64,000 nt of DNA from Pseudomonas sp. KU43P (GTDB taxonomy: Bacteria > Pseudomonadota > Gammaproteobacteria > Pseudomonadales > Pseudomonadaceae), in assembly GCF_033095865.1 (NCBI RefSeq), contig NZ_AP019365.1, positions 1,647,501-1,711,500 on the forward strand, written 5' to 3'. The translations under genes and the position numbers were made by a program. Each line of letters starts with the position of its first letter. The stretch's first letter is position 1. Under the pieces are notes generated by a model. The model had not been told where the DNA came from, made no database searches, and worked only from the letters and a program-made list of their open reading frames with translations. Positions 46,172-55,086 of the stretch are shown here, one piece after another.

Positions 46172-47490
46172 CTGATCAAACGGCGCAGCAGTTGCGCCAG
46201 CAAATTGCCGAACTGGTGGGCCGTTACGCGGAACTCGAGTTGACCGCACCTGCGTTCGTGCCGGGGCAGCATGCCGTGCCGCCATCGGGCAAGGTCATCG
46301 GTGCGCCGGAGCTGCAGGCCATGACTGAGGCGGTGCTGGACGGCTGGCTGACCACCGGGCGTTTCAACCAGGCCTTCGAAAAGCGTCTGGCCCGCTACCT
46401 GGGGCGCCGTGGCGTACTGACCGCCAACTCGGGGTCTTCGGCCAACCTGCTGGCGTTTTCCGCGCTGACCTCGCCGCGCCTGGGTGACCGGGCGATCCGC
46501 AAGGGTGACGAAATCATCGGTGTGGCGGCGGGCTTCCCGACCACGGTCAACCCGATCCTGCAGTTCGGTGCCGTGCCGGTGTTCGTCGATATCGAGATGG
46601 GCACCTACAACATCGACCCTGCATTGATCGAGGCGGCAATCAGCCCGCGGACCAAGGCAATCATGCTGGCCCATACCCTGGGCAACCCGTTCAACCTCAA
46701 GGTCGTGCGCGAGCTGTGCGACCGCTACGGGCTGTGGTTGATCGAGGACTGCTGCGACGCCCTCGGCGCGACCTACGATGGGCGCCAGGTCGGCAGCTTC
46801 GGCGACCTGGGTACCCTGAGCTTCTACCCCGCGCACCACATCACCATGGGCGAGGGCGGTGCGGTGTTCACCGATTCGCCGCTGCTCAAACGCATCGTCG
46901 AGTCGTTCCGCGACTGGGGCCGTGACTGCTATTGCGGCCCAGGCGAGGACAACACCTGCTCCAAGCGCTTCTGCTGGCAACTGGGCGACCTGCCGCAAGG
47001 TTACGACCACAAGTACACCTACTCGCACTTGGGCTACAACCTGAAGATCACCGACATGCAGGCCGCCTGTGCGTTGGCGCAGATGGACCGGGTCGATGAC
47101 TTCATCGCTGCACGCAAGCGCAACTTCAACTGGCTCAGCGAGCGCCTGGCCGGCTGCAGCGAGCAGTTGATCCTGCCGCACGCCACACCCAACAGTGACC
47201 CTTCCTGGTTCGGCTTCCCGCTGACCCTGCGTGACGGCTGTGGCGTCGAGCGCCTGGACCTGCTGCGCCACCTGGACGCGCAGAACGTGGGCACACGCCT
47301 GCTGTTCGCCGGCAACCTGACCCGCCAGCCTTATCTGCAAGGCCTGGAATACCGCGTGTCGGGTGAGCTGACCGTGACCGACAAAGTGATGAAGGACACC
47401 TTCTGGATCGGCTTGTGGCCAGGCTTGACCGATGACCACCTGGAACATGCTGCCAGCAGTATCGAGCAGTACGTGCGGAGGCTGCGCTGA
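46168..47490 (+). CDS. rfbH: CDP-4-keto-6-deoxyglucose 3-dehydrase (E1), RfbH
   Basis: PMP-dependent, iron-sulfur enzyme that removes the C3 hydroxyl to give the 3,6-dideoxy intermediate. The 440-residue protein has the aminotransferase fold ([29 protein letters not shown]), but in place of the PLP lysine it has histidine ([12 protein letters not shown], His223/224), the hallmark of E1. Four cysteines at 254, 256, 264 and 269 (DCYC... NTCSKRFC) suit the [2Fe-2S] cluster. It needs an NADPH reductase (E3, RfbI/AscD type), and no such gene is visible in the window. Confidence 0.95.
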   Translation: MTDQTAQQLRQQIAELVGRYAELELTAPAFVPGQHAVPPSGKVIGAPELQAMTEAVLDGWLTTGRFNQAFEKRLARYLGRRGVLTANSGSSANLLAFSALTSPRLGDRAIRKGDEIIGVAAGFPTTVNPILQFGAVPVFVDIEMGTYNIDPALIEAAISPRTKAIMLAHTLGNPFNLKVVRELCDRYGLWLIEDCCDALGATYDGRQVGSFGDLGTLSFYPAHHITMGEGGAVFTDSPLLKRIVESFRDWGRDCYCGPGEDNTCSKRFCWQLGDLPQGYDHKYTYSHLGYNLKITDMQAACALAQMDRVDDFIAARKRNFNWLSERLAGCSEQLILPHATPNSDPSWFGFPLTLRDGCGVERLDLLRHLDAQNVGTRLLFAGNLTRQPYLQGLEYRVSGELTVTDKVMKDTFWIGLWPGLTDDHLEHAASSIEQYVRRLR

Positions 47491-48185
47491 TGCGTGCCTA
47501 CGTTCTGTGCGGCGGCTTCGGCACGCGCCTGCAGAGCGTGACCCAGGGCTCGCAAAAGGCCCTGGTCAGCGTGCATGGCGCGCCCTTCCTGCAAGCGGTG
47601 CTGTGCCAGCTGGCGCAGGCCGGCATTACCCAGGTGGTGCTGTGCGCGCACTACCGCGCCGACCAGGTGGCCGAGCAACTGCCGGCCCTGGCCCAGGCCA
47701 GCGGCCTGGCGCTGCACCTGGTGGTCGAGGCCGAGCCGCTGGGCACCGGCGGGGCGCTGCTCAATGCGCTGCACGAACACCCGGCAGCGGGGCGCTACCT
47801 GGTGCTCAATGCCGACACTTACCTGGATGCACCGGCCTACCGCCTGGCCGTCCAGGGCTCCGGCAATGCCATCCTCGGTGTCCAGGTCGACGAGCGCAGC
47901 CGTTACGGCAGCCTGGCGCTTGACGAACAGGGCGCGCTGCACGCGATCAACGAAAAAGGCGTGGCCGGCCCAGGGCTGATCAATGCCGGGGTCTATGCGT
48001 TCGACGCTGAGGCGTTTGCCGCAGCCGCTGGGCACGCCTGCTCGCTCGAGCGCGACCTGTTGCCCACCTTGTTGCGGCGCAGCGCGGTCGCTGTGTGCCA
48101 GTACCAGGGGCGATTCATCGATATCGGCACGCCGGAATCGTTTGCCCGTTACTCCAGCGAATTCCAGATGAGCGCTGCCCAATGA
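47490..48185 (+). CDS. Sugar-phosphate nucleotidyltransferase, HddC-like
   Basis: The 231-residue nucleotidyltransferase has signature GGFGTR at 8-13, QKALVSVHGAPFLQAVL, the metal-binding NADTYLD and the C-terminal FIDIGTPESFARY. It most resembles the D-glycero-D-manno-heptose 1-phosphate guanylyltransferase (HddC) group, but the true sugar and nucleotide cannot be read from sequence. It starts on the last base of the rfbH stop (TGATG) and overlaps the kinase gene after it by four bases. The pairing of HddC-like and HddA-like enzymes is that of the GDP-heptose pathway, which supports joint action. Confidence 0.85.
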   Translation: MRAYVLCGGFGTRLQSVTQGSQKALVSVHGAPFLQAVLCQLAQAGITQVVLCAHYRADQVAEQLPALAQASGLALHLVVEAEPLGTGGALLNALHEHPAAGRYLVLNADTYLDAPAYRLAVQGSGNAILGVQVDERSRYGSLALDEQGALHAINEKGVAGPGLINAGVYAFDAEAFAAAAGHACSLERDLLPTLLRRSAVAVCQYQGRFIDIGTPESFARYSSEFQMSAAQ

Positions 48186-49546
48186 ACTCACTCGTCCAGA
48201 CCCTGAGCATCAGCGAAAAGCACAGCATCCTCGATGCCGTCGAACGCATCGAGGCCGGCGCCCTGCAGATCGTTTTCGTCGTCGATGGCGCCGGGCGCCT
48301 GGTCGGCGTGGTCACCAACGGCGACGTGCGCCGGCACTTGTTGCAAGGTGGGCAGACCGACCTGCCGGTAACGGCCTGCATGAACCGCCAATTCCGAGCG
48401 GTGCCGGTGGGTACCTCGCGCGAGGAGCTGCTCAAGCTGTTCGACCTGGGCTACATCGCTCTGCCGGGTCTGGATGTCGAGCAGCGGCTGGTTGAGGTGT
48501 ACACCCGCCAGCTTGCTGCCAGTGCCGAAGTGCCGGTGCTGGCTCGGGCACGTGCGCCGGTGCGCATGAGCTTCTGCGGTGGTGGTACCGACCTGACCTA
48601 TTTCTTCATCGACCATCCGGCCGCCGTGCTGAGCTGCACCGTGGGCCTCTACGCCCACGCCACGCTGGTGCCGCGCAACGACAAGCAGATCACCATCCAT
48701 GCCGAGGACCTAGGCCGCGAAGAGCATTTCGATTGCCTGGCAGATCTGCTGGCCACCCCCGAGAAGAGCCTGCTGGCGACGATCGTTGCGGTGATCAAGC
48801 CCAAGTACGGCTTCGACCTGTTCCTGCGCTCGGACTTCCCGGTGGGGTCGGGCCTGGGCGGCTCGTCGGCGGCCACCACGGCCACCATCGCGGTGTTCAA
48901 CGAGCTGCGCCAGGACCGCTGGAGCACCTACGAGATTGCCGAACTGGCGTTCCAGGCCGAGCGCCTGTGTTTTGGCATCGCCGGAGGGTGGCAGGACCAG
49001 TACGCCTCGGCGTTCGGCGGCTTCAACCTGATCGAGTTCGAGAACCAGCGCAACCTGGTGCACCCGATCCGCCTGGAGGATGCCATTCGCAACGAGTTCG
49101 AGTCGTGCCTGCTGCTGTGCAACACCGGCATCTCCCACGACTCGGGCCGGCTGCACGAGCTGCAGCGTGAAGAGATCGCGGCCGAGGAGTCGCAGACCGA
49201 ACTGCTGCATGCCAGTGTCACCCTCTGCCGGCGCATGCATCGGCACCTGATTCGCGGCGAGCTGCGCGGGGTCGGTGAATGCCTGGATGAAGCGTGGCGG
49301 CTGAAGAAGCGCTTTTCCTCGGCGATCAGCCACGGGCGCCTTGACGCCATCTACGACGCGGCAATCGCCGCCGGCGCGGTCGGCGGCAAGCTGCTCGGTG
49401 CTGGCGGCGGTGGCTTCTTCCTGTTCTACGTGCAGCCTCAACTGCGCCAGCGTGTGATCGACGTGCTGGCGGGTGTGGGCTGTCAGACCCAGAATTTCCG
49501 CTTTGAATCCAGCGGCGTAACCTCATGGCGAGCGAAAATCCAATGA
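48182..49546 (+). CDS. CBS domain - GHMP sugar kinase fusion (HddA-like)
   Basis: 454 residues. The N-terminal about 110 residues are a CBS-type unit (QIVFVVDGAGRLVGVVTNGDVRRHLL, then GYIALPGLDVEQRLVEVYT). This is the module often fused to nucleotidyltransferases. From about 125 there is a GHMP kinase (RAPVRMSFCGGGTDLTYF; ATP loop PVGSGLGGSSAATTA at about 222; C-terminal GAVGGKLLGAGGGGFFLF). The kinase part resembles D-glycero-alpha-D-manno-heptose 7-phosphate kinase HddA. The ATG at 48182 overlaps the previous stop (ATGA). The CBS fusion is unusual and may sense a nucleotide. Confidence 0.85.
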   Translation: MNSLVQTLSISEKHSILDAVERIEAGALQIVFVVDGAGRLVGVVTNGDVRRHLLQGGQTDLPVTACMNRQFRAVPVGTSREELLKLFDLGYIALPGLDVEQRLVEVYTRQLAASAEVPVLARARAPVRMSFCGGGTDLTYFFIDHPAAVLSCTVGLYAHATLVPRNDKQITIHAEDLGREEHFDCLADLLATPEKSLLATIVAVIKPKYGFDLFLRSDFPVGSGLGGSSAATTATIAVFNELRQDRWSTYEIAELAFQAERLCFGIAGGWQDQYASAFGGFNLIEFENQRNLVHPIRLEDAIRNEFESCLLLCNTGISHDSGRLHELQREEIAAEESQTELLHASVTLCRRMHRHLIRGELRGVGECLDEAWRLKKRFSSAISHGRLDAIYDAAIAAGAVGGKLLGAGGGGFFLFYVQPQLRQRVIDVLAGVGCQTQNFRFESSGVTSWRAKIQ

Positions 49547-51441
49547 CTTCCATTCTTCTCGACGGCGTCCCTGTTGGCGGCGAGCGTGTCTACGTCATCG
49601 CCGAAGTGGGCAACAACCACAATGGCTCCCTGGCGCTGGCCCGGCAACTGGTGGATGCGGCGATCGAGGCCGGTGCCGATTGCGTCAAGTTCCAACTGCG
49701 CAACCGCGAAGCGCTGTACCGGCGCAAGGCCGATGGCTCGCGCGCCGAAGACCTGGGCGTCGAATACATCCAGGACCTGCTGGACAAGGTCGAGCTGAGC
49801 CTCGATGAACACCGCCAGGTGCGTGAGTACTGCGCCCACAAGGGCATCACCTACCTGTGCACGCCGTGGGACGAGCCGAGTGTCGATGCGCTTGCCGAGT
49901 TCGACGTGGCAGCGCTGAAGATCGCCTCGGCGGACCTGTGCAACCCGTACCTGATCGCCAAGGCCGCGAGCCTGGGCAAGCCGCTGATTCTCTCCACCGG
50001 CATGTCGTTCGAGCACGAGATCATTCGTGCCATCGAGCAGTTGCAGGCACTGGGCACGCCGTTTGCCCTGCTGCACTGCAACAGCGCCTACCCGGCCCCT
50101 GAGTCCGACATCCAGCTGGGCTACCTGGGGCGCTTGCAGCAGTTGCACGGGCTGATCGGTTACTCGGGGCACGAGCGCGGCATCGCCATCACCCTGGGCG
50201 CCGTGGCGCTGGGGGCGAAACTGGTGGAACGCCACATCACCCTGGATCGCGACATGGAAGGGCCGGACCACCTGGCCAGCCTGGAGCCGACCGAATTCCG
50301 CCAACTGGTCGAAGGTATTCGCCAGTTGGAACTGGCCCTGCCATGGCAGGGGCCTGGCCGTCATGCCAGCCAGGGCGAGCTGCTCAACCGCGAGAACCTC
50401 GGCAAAAGCGTGATTGCCGCCCGCCCCATCGCCCGTGGCAGCGTTCTCGAAGCGGGCATGCTGCGCATCGCCAGCCCTGGCCAGGGCCTGGCGCCTTACC
50501 GCCTGGAAGAGCTGCTGGGCAAGCCAGCGCAGCGGGACATCGCCCAGGGCGATTTCCTGTTCGAAAGCGACCTGCAAGAACAGCAGCCCGAACAGAAGCT
50601 GGCCTTCGACATGCCGGTGCGCTGGGGCGTGCCGGTGCGTTACCACGACTTCCTCGACTACCGCCGACGCATCGAGCCGGACCTGTTCGAGTTCCACCTG
50701 TCGTATCGCGACCTGAGCCTCGAACCGCAGCCATTCCTGGCGCCGGTTGCCTGTTCGCGCCTGGTGGTGCATGCCCCGGAGCTGTTCGAGAACAGCGAGC
50801 TGCTGGACCTGGTCGCGGACGACCCCGCCTACCGCCAGCGCTCCATCGATAACCTGCAGCGGGTGGTGGAGGCGACCGAGCAGATCGCCGCGTTCTTCCC
50901 GGATGCCGATGCCCGGCTGATCGTCGCCAATATCGGCGGCTTTTCCGCCGATGCGCCGCGCCCCCTGGCGATGCGCCCGGCGCTGTACGAGCGCTTCTAC
51001 GAGAGCTGCGCACGGGTCGACTTCGGCAGCACCGAGCTGATCCCGCAAAACATGGCGCCGTTCCCATGGCACTTCGGCGGCCAGCGTCACCAGAACATTT
51101 TCATGATGCCGGACGAGCTGGCCGCCCAGGCCCGTGACAGCGGCATGCGCCTGTGCCTGGACCTGTCGCACCTGCAGATGACCTGCTTCCACTTCGGCCT
51201 CGATTTCCAGGAAGCCCTGGGCTTGCTGTTGCCGTACTCGGCGCACCTGCACGTGGCGGATGCCAAAGGCACCAACGGCGAAGGCGTGCTGATGGGCACC
51301 GGCGACATCGACTGGCCTGCGGCCTGGGCGCAGATCAAGGCCCATCGGCAGGTGAGCTTCATTCCAGAGGTATGGCAAGGCCATAAGGATCACGGCGCAG
51401 GTTTCTGGTCGGCGCTGGCGTTTTTGAATCGATTGAATTGA
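49543..51441 (+). CDS. NeuB-family synthase fused to a TIM-barrel sugar isomerase/epimerase
   Basis: 632 residues. Residues 1 to about 255 are a NeuB/SpsE sialic-acid-synthase domain (VYVIAEVGNNHNGSLALARQLVDAA; GADCVKFQ; ALLHCNSAYPAPESD; IGYSGHERG; RHITLDRDMEGPDHLASL), which condenses phosphoenolpyruvate with a sugar. An SAF/antifreeze-like domain follows (about 275-340; RPIARGSVLEAGMLRIASPGQGL). From about 360 a xylose-isomerase-like TIM barrel (RLCLDLSHLQMTCFHFG; HLHVADAKGTNGEGVLMGTGDIDW) completes the protein. The ATG at 49543 forms an ATGA overlap with the kinase gene; an ATG at 49525 would add six residues. The substrate is unknown; a nonulosonic-acid-like product is possible. Confidence 0.87.
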   Translation: MTSILLDGVPVGGERVYVIAEVGNNHNGSLALARQLVDAAIEAGADCVKFQLRNREALYRRKADGSRAEDLGVEYIQDLLDKVELSLDEHRQVREYCAHKGITYLCTPWDEPSVDALAEFDVAALKIASADLCNPYLIAKAASLGKPLILSTGMSFEHEIIRAIEQLQALGTPFALLHCNSAYPAPESDIQLGYLGRLQQLHGLIGYSGHERGIAITLGAVALGAKLVERHITLDRDMEGPDHLASLEPTEFRQLVEGIRQLELALPWQGPGRHASQGELLNRENLGKSVIAARPIARGSVLEAGMLRIASPGQGLAPYRLEELLGKPAQRDIAQGDFLFESDLQEQQPEQKLAFDMPVRWGVPVRYHDFLDYRRRIEPDLFEFHLSYRDLSLEPQPFLAPVACSRLVVHAPELFENSELLDLVADDPAYRQRSIDNLQRVVEATEQIAAFFPDADARLIVANIGGFSADAPRPLAMRPALYERFYESCARVDFGSTELIPQNMAPFPWHFGGQRHQNIFMMPDELAAQARDSGMRLCLDLSHLQMTCFHFGLDFQEALGLLLPYSAHLHVADAKGTNGEGVLMGTGDIDWPAAWAQIKAHRQVSFIPEVWQGHKDHGAGFWSALAFLNRLN

Positions 51442-51472
51442 GCCGAACGTTCGGCGAACTGAGGTTTGAGAG

Positions 51473-53272
51473 ATGGGAAACAAGATGCGTGTAGCTGACT
51501 ACATCATGAATCGGCTGGCGGAGCTGGGCATCAAACAGGTGTTCTTCCTGCCGGGCGGCGGTGCCATGCATCTTAACGATGCCCTGGGCCGTCACCCTGA
51601 CCTCGAGCCGGTCCTATGCCTGCATGAACAGGCCTGCGGCATTGCCGCCGAGGCCGCCGGCAAATTGTCGGGCGGGCCGAGCGCCTGCATGACTACCTGC
51701 GGGCCGGGCGCCACCAACGCGGTCACCGCGACTCTGGGCGCCTGGCTGGACTCCACCCCGGTGTTCTTCATTTCCGGGCAGGTGAAGACCGCCGACCTCA
51801 AGGCTGACAGCGGCCTGCGCATGTTGGGTGTGCAGGAAGCCGATATCGTCTCGATCGTGTCGTCGATCACCAAGCGCGCCGTGACCCTGACCGACCCGCT
51901 GGCCGTGGCCGAAGTGTTCGACGAGCTGGAGCACGCCGCGCTCACCGGCCGTCGTGGCCCCGTGTGGCTGGACGTGCCGTTGGATGTGCAAGCGGTGCAG
52001 ATCGACCCGGCGACCCTGCGGCGTGCGCGCCTACCAGCACCGGCTGCGGCCGCTGACCTCACGCAGCCCGTGGCCCGTACCCTGGAGCTGCTCAAGCAGG
52101 CCAAACGCCCGGGCATCATTGCCGGCAGCGGCATCCGCATGGCAGGGGCGGTCGAGGCGTTCCGGCAGCTGGCGCAAAGCGCTGGCGTGCCAGTGATGCC
52201 GACCTGGCTGGCGATGGACCTGATCGAAGACGAGCACCCGCTGTACGGTGGCCGTCCAGGTTCGATCGCACCTCGCTGGGCCAACTTCACCCTGCAGAAC
52301 TGCGACCTGTTGATCGTTCTCGGCTCGCGCCTGGACATGGCACTGACTGCCTACAACCATGCGCACTTCGCACCCAAGGCGAAAAAGATCGTGGTCGACA
52401 TCGACCCAGCCGAAATCGCCAAGCTGCAGATGGACATCGAGTTGCCGGTGGTCTGTGACGTCAAGCCGTTCATCGAACAGCTGCAAGCGGCGGTGAATAC
52501 CGAGTGCCTGCCAGACTTCGCCAGCTGGCGTGCGCAGATCGCGACCTGGCGTGCACGTTATCCGCTGCTGCAGGCCGAGCACGCCGACGACAGCCAGGGC
52601 GTGAGCATGTATCACTTCAGCGACCGGCTTTCGGACCTGCTCAAAGAGGGCGATGTCATCGCCCCGGGCAGCTCCGGCTTCGCGTCGGAACTGTTCCTGC
52701 TCAACCTGCGCTTGAAGAAGGACCAGCGCTGCTTCCACAACCGCGGTACCGGCTCGATGGGCTTTGGCGTACCAGCGGCGATCGGCGCATGCCTCGCGGC
52801 GGGGCGCAAGCAGACCATCTGCGTCGACGGCGACGGTGGTGTGCAGATGAACATCCAGGAACTGGCGACCCTGGCAGCGCAGAAGTTGCCGATCAAGTGC
52901 TTCGTCATCAACAACCAGGGCTACGCCTCGATCCGCACCTCGCAGAACGCGCACTTCAAGTTGCTGGTCGGCGCCGATGCCAGCAGCGGCCTGCAACTGC
53001 CTGACCTGCAGCAGCTCACCGCAGCCTACGGTGTCGGCTATGCGCGCATCGACAGCCATGCGGCGCTCGACGAGCAATTGCTGGCCGTGCTCGAGCGCGA
53101 CGGCCCAGTGGTCTGCGAAGTCGTGGTGCAGGTCGAGGAAGCGCGCGTGCCGCGCGTCATGACCCGCATCAACGAACAAGGCAAACCCGAGACCGGCGCG
53201 CTGGAAGATCTGTACCCCTTCCTGCCACGGGACGAGTTTGCCGCGCAGATGGCCATTTCGGAGCACGACTGA
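51473..53272 (+). CDS. TPP-dependent acetolactate-synthase-like enzyme (candidate YerE-type branching enzyme)
   Basis: 599 residues with the three-domain layout of TPP enzymes: an N-terminal Pyr domain with catalytic glutamate Glu52 (LHEQACGIAAEAAG), a central DHS-like domain (about 195-325) and a C-terminal PP domain with the TPP/Mg motif DGDGGVQMN...INNQG (about 445-480). The N-terminus resembles acetolactate synthases, but no regulatory subunit or ilv gene is near. In Yersinia, YerE of this superfamily adds an acetaldehyde unit from pyruvate onto CDP-3,6-dideoxy-4-ketoglucose, the very compound RfbFGH lead to. That role is inferred from context. A GAG-rich leader (GGTTTGAGAG) precedes the ATG at 51473. 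Confidence 0.8.
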   Translation: MGNKMRVADYIMNRLAELGIKQVFFLPGGGAMHLNDALGRHPDLEPVLCLHEQACGIAAEAAGKLSGGPSACMTTCGPGATNAVTATLGAWLDSTPVFFISGQVKTADLKADSGLRMLGVQEADIVSIVSSITKRAVTLTDPLAVAEVFDELEHAALTGRRGPVWLDVPLDVQAVQIDPATLRRARLPAPAAAADLTQPVARTLELLKQAKRPGIIAGSGIRMAGAVEAFRQLAQSAGVPVMPTWLAMDLIEDEHPLYGGRPGSIAPRWANFTLQNCDLLIVLGSRLDMALTAYNHAHFAPKAKKIVVDIDPAEIAKLQMDIELPVVCDVKPFIEQLQAAVNTECLPDFASWRAQIATWRARYPLLQAEHADDSQGVSMYHFSDRLSDLLKEGDVIAPGSSGFASELFLLNLRLKKDQRCFHNRGTGSMGFGVPAAIGACLAAGRKQTICVDGDGGVQMNIQELATLAAQKLPIKCFVINNQGYASIRTSQNAHFKLLVGADASSGLQLPDLQQLTAAYGVGYARIDSHAALDEQLLAVLERDGPVVCEVVVQVEEARVPRVMTRINEQGKPETGALEDLYPFLPRDEFAAQMAISEHD

Positions 53273-53273
53273 C

Positions 53274-54029
53274 ATGGCGTGGCTGAAGAGAACGCTGACG
53301 GGCTGGAGCTATCGCTACTTGCGTGGCACCCGCGCATGGGCGCATGCCCGCTCGCCGGAAATCCACCACGAGCGGCTGTTGCCTTACGCCAGCTATGCGC
53401 CCTGGCAGGGTGACCAGGCCTTCGAGCGCGCCTTGGCGCAGGTCCAGGGCAAAACCCTGGTCGACAAGTATCGCCTGTACGAACTGTGGTCGCTGGCGCG
53501 TCAGCTGGAGCACCTTGAAGGGGACTTCCTCGAGGTCGGCGTCTGGCGGGGCGGCTCCGGCTGCCTGCTGGCGATGGCCAGCCAGCGCCCCGGTCGCCAG
53601 GTGTTCCTGGCCGATACCTTTGCCGGGGTGGTCAAGGCGGGCAGCCACGACACCCGCTATCAGGGCGGCGAGCACGCCGACACCGACATCGGCCTGGTCC
53701 AGGCGCTGGCACGCGAGTGCGGCGTTGCCGACCGCGTGCAACTGCTCAAGGGGATGTTCCCCGAAGAGAACGCCGAGCGCGTCACGGGGCAACTGGCCTT
53801 GGTGCATATCGACGTCGATGTCTACGAGTCCGCTCGCGACGTGCTGAACTGGGCATTGCCGCGCCTGCTGCCAGGCGCCGTGGTGGTGTTCGACGACTAC
53901 GGCTTCTTTGGCTGTGAAGGCGTGACCCGCCTGGTCAACGCCTTCGTGCTCGACAATCCGGACTTCCGCTTCCTGCACAACCTCAATGGCCACGCCGTGC
54001 TGGTGCGCGTGGGAGCCAGCCATGCTTGA
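53274..54029 (+). CDS. TylF/MycF-family O-methyltransferase
   Basis: SAM-dependent methyltransferase of the macrocin O-methyltransferase type, which acts on sugars. The 251-residue protein has LEGDFLEVGVWRGGSG (SAM-binding, about 80-95), VFLADTFAGVVKAG, the metal-ligand-like HIDVDVYES and VVVFDDYGF. The ATG at 53274 is one base after the TPP-enzyme stop codon; in-frame upstream codons lie inside that gene. It probably methylates the glycan or its precursor. Confidence 0.87.
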   Translation: MAWLKRTLTGWSYRYLRGTRAWAHARSPEIHHERLLPYASYAPWQGDQAFERALAQVQGKTLVDKYRLYELWSLARQLEHLEGDFLEVGVWRGGSGCLLAMASQRPGRQVFLADTFAGVVKAGSHDTRYQGGEHADTDIGLVQALARECGVADRVQLLKGMFPEENAERVTGQLALVHIDVDVYESARDVLNWALPRLLPGAVVVFDDYGFFGCEGVTRLVNAFVLDNPDFRFLHNLNGHAVLVRVGASHA

Positions 54030-55086
54030 CCGGCAGAACTTCAAGCACCTGCTGGTGTACGGCGCTCGCCTGGCGGGGCAGCGTGTGCAGGCCTACCTGG
54101 CTGAGCGCGATATCCGCGTCGACGGCTTTCTCGACCGCGACACCTTGTTGGGCGATGTCCAGGGGCTCGGCGTCAGCACTGCGCAGGCCTGGGCCGAGGC
54201 CCATGACCCGGCCCAGGCCTGTGTGGTCATCGGCCTGTTCAACAACTACGTCGATGTGGCCGAGGTGGTGCGTGACCTGCGCCAGCTCGGTTTCGGCCGA
54301 GTGCTCAGCCTGGTCGAGTTCGTCAACCTGATGCCGGAGGGGCAGCCGTTTCGCTACTGGCTGGTCGAAGGCGCCTATTACCAGGCCCATGCCGAGCGCA
54401 TTGCATTCATGCGCGAGCACCTGGCCGACGAGGCCAGCCGCACGTTGCTCGACCGTATCGTCGAATTCCGGACCACCGGCGACTACCTGGGCCTGCCCGC
54501 ACCGTCCCCACGCCAGTACTTCCCCGCCGACCTGCCGGCCTGGCCGCAGCCGCTGCGTTTCATCGATTGCGGCGCCTACGTGGGCGACACCGTGGCAGAA
54601 ATGCGTGAGGCAGGCGTGGCGTTTGCGTCGGTCGCGTGTTTCGAGCCCAACCTGGAGAACTATGCAGCCCTGGTCGAGAGCGTGCGTGGCCTGGATGCGG
54701 TGAACTTCCCGTGCGGGGTATCCGACCGCAACCGCCAGGTGGGCTTCGATGGGGCCCTGGGCGCCGGTGGCCACCTGGTCGAGTCGGGCGGCGAGACGGT
54801 GACCTGCGTGCGCATCGACGACGCCTTGCCGGGCTTCGCGCCAAACCTGATCAAGATGGATATCGAAGGCGAGGAACCTGCGGCGCTGGAAGGTGCGAGG
54901 CAGACCTTGGCGCGCCATCGACCGAACCTGGCCATCAGCATCTATCACCGCGCCGAACACCTGTGGAGCATCTTCGAGCAGTTGCACGGCTACGGGCTGA
55001 ACTACCGATTTTATTTGCGCTGCCACGCTCACAGCACGTTCGACACCGTGCTGTATGCGCTGAGCAGTGAAGAGGGAAGACCATGA
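54022..55086 (+). CDS. FkbM-family methyltransferase
   Basis: The 354-residue protein has an N-terminal Rossmann-like region (LLVYGARLAGQRVQAYLAERDIRVDGFLDRD) resembling a sugar/CoA-binding fold. The FkbM methyltransferase domain follows from about 175 (FIDCGAYVGDTVAEMRE; ACFEPNLENYAALVE; LIKMDIEGEEPAALEGA). The start at 54022 has GGGAG nine bases upstream and overlaps the previous gene by eight bases. FkbM-type enzymes methylate hydroxyls of small molecules and glycans. Confidence 0.87.
   Translation: MLDRQNFKHLLVYGARLAGQRVQAYLAERDIRVDGFLDRDTLLGDVQGLGVSTAQAWAEAHDPAQACVVIGLFNNYVDVAEVVRDLRQLGFGRVLSLVEFVNLMPEGQPFRYWLVEGAYYQAHAERIAFMREHLADEASRTLLDRIVEFRTTGDYLGLPAPSPRQYFPADLPAWPQPLRFIDCGAYVGDTVAEMREAGVAFASVACFEPNLENYAALVESVRGLDAVNFPCGVSDRNRQVGFDGALGAGGHLVESGGETVTCVRIDDALPGFAPNLIKMDIEGEEPAALEGARQTLARHRPNLAISIYHRAEHLWSIFEQLHGYGLNYRFYLRCHAHSTFDTVLYALSSEEGRP

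Noticed and set aside
51473-53272. Annotation as acetolactate synthase (ilvB/alsS)
   Set aside because: The fold fits, but there is no small subunit or ilv gene and it lies inside a sugar operon after rfbFGH, so a sugar-branching role is more likely.
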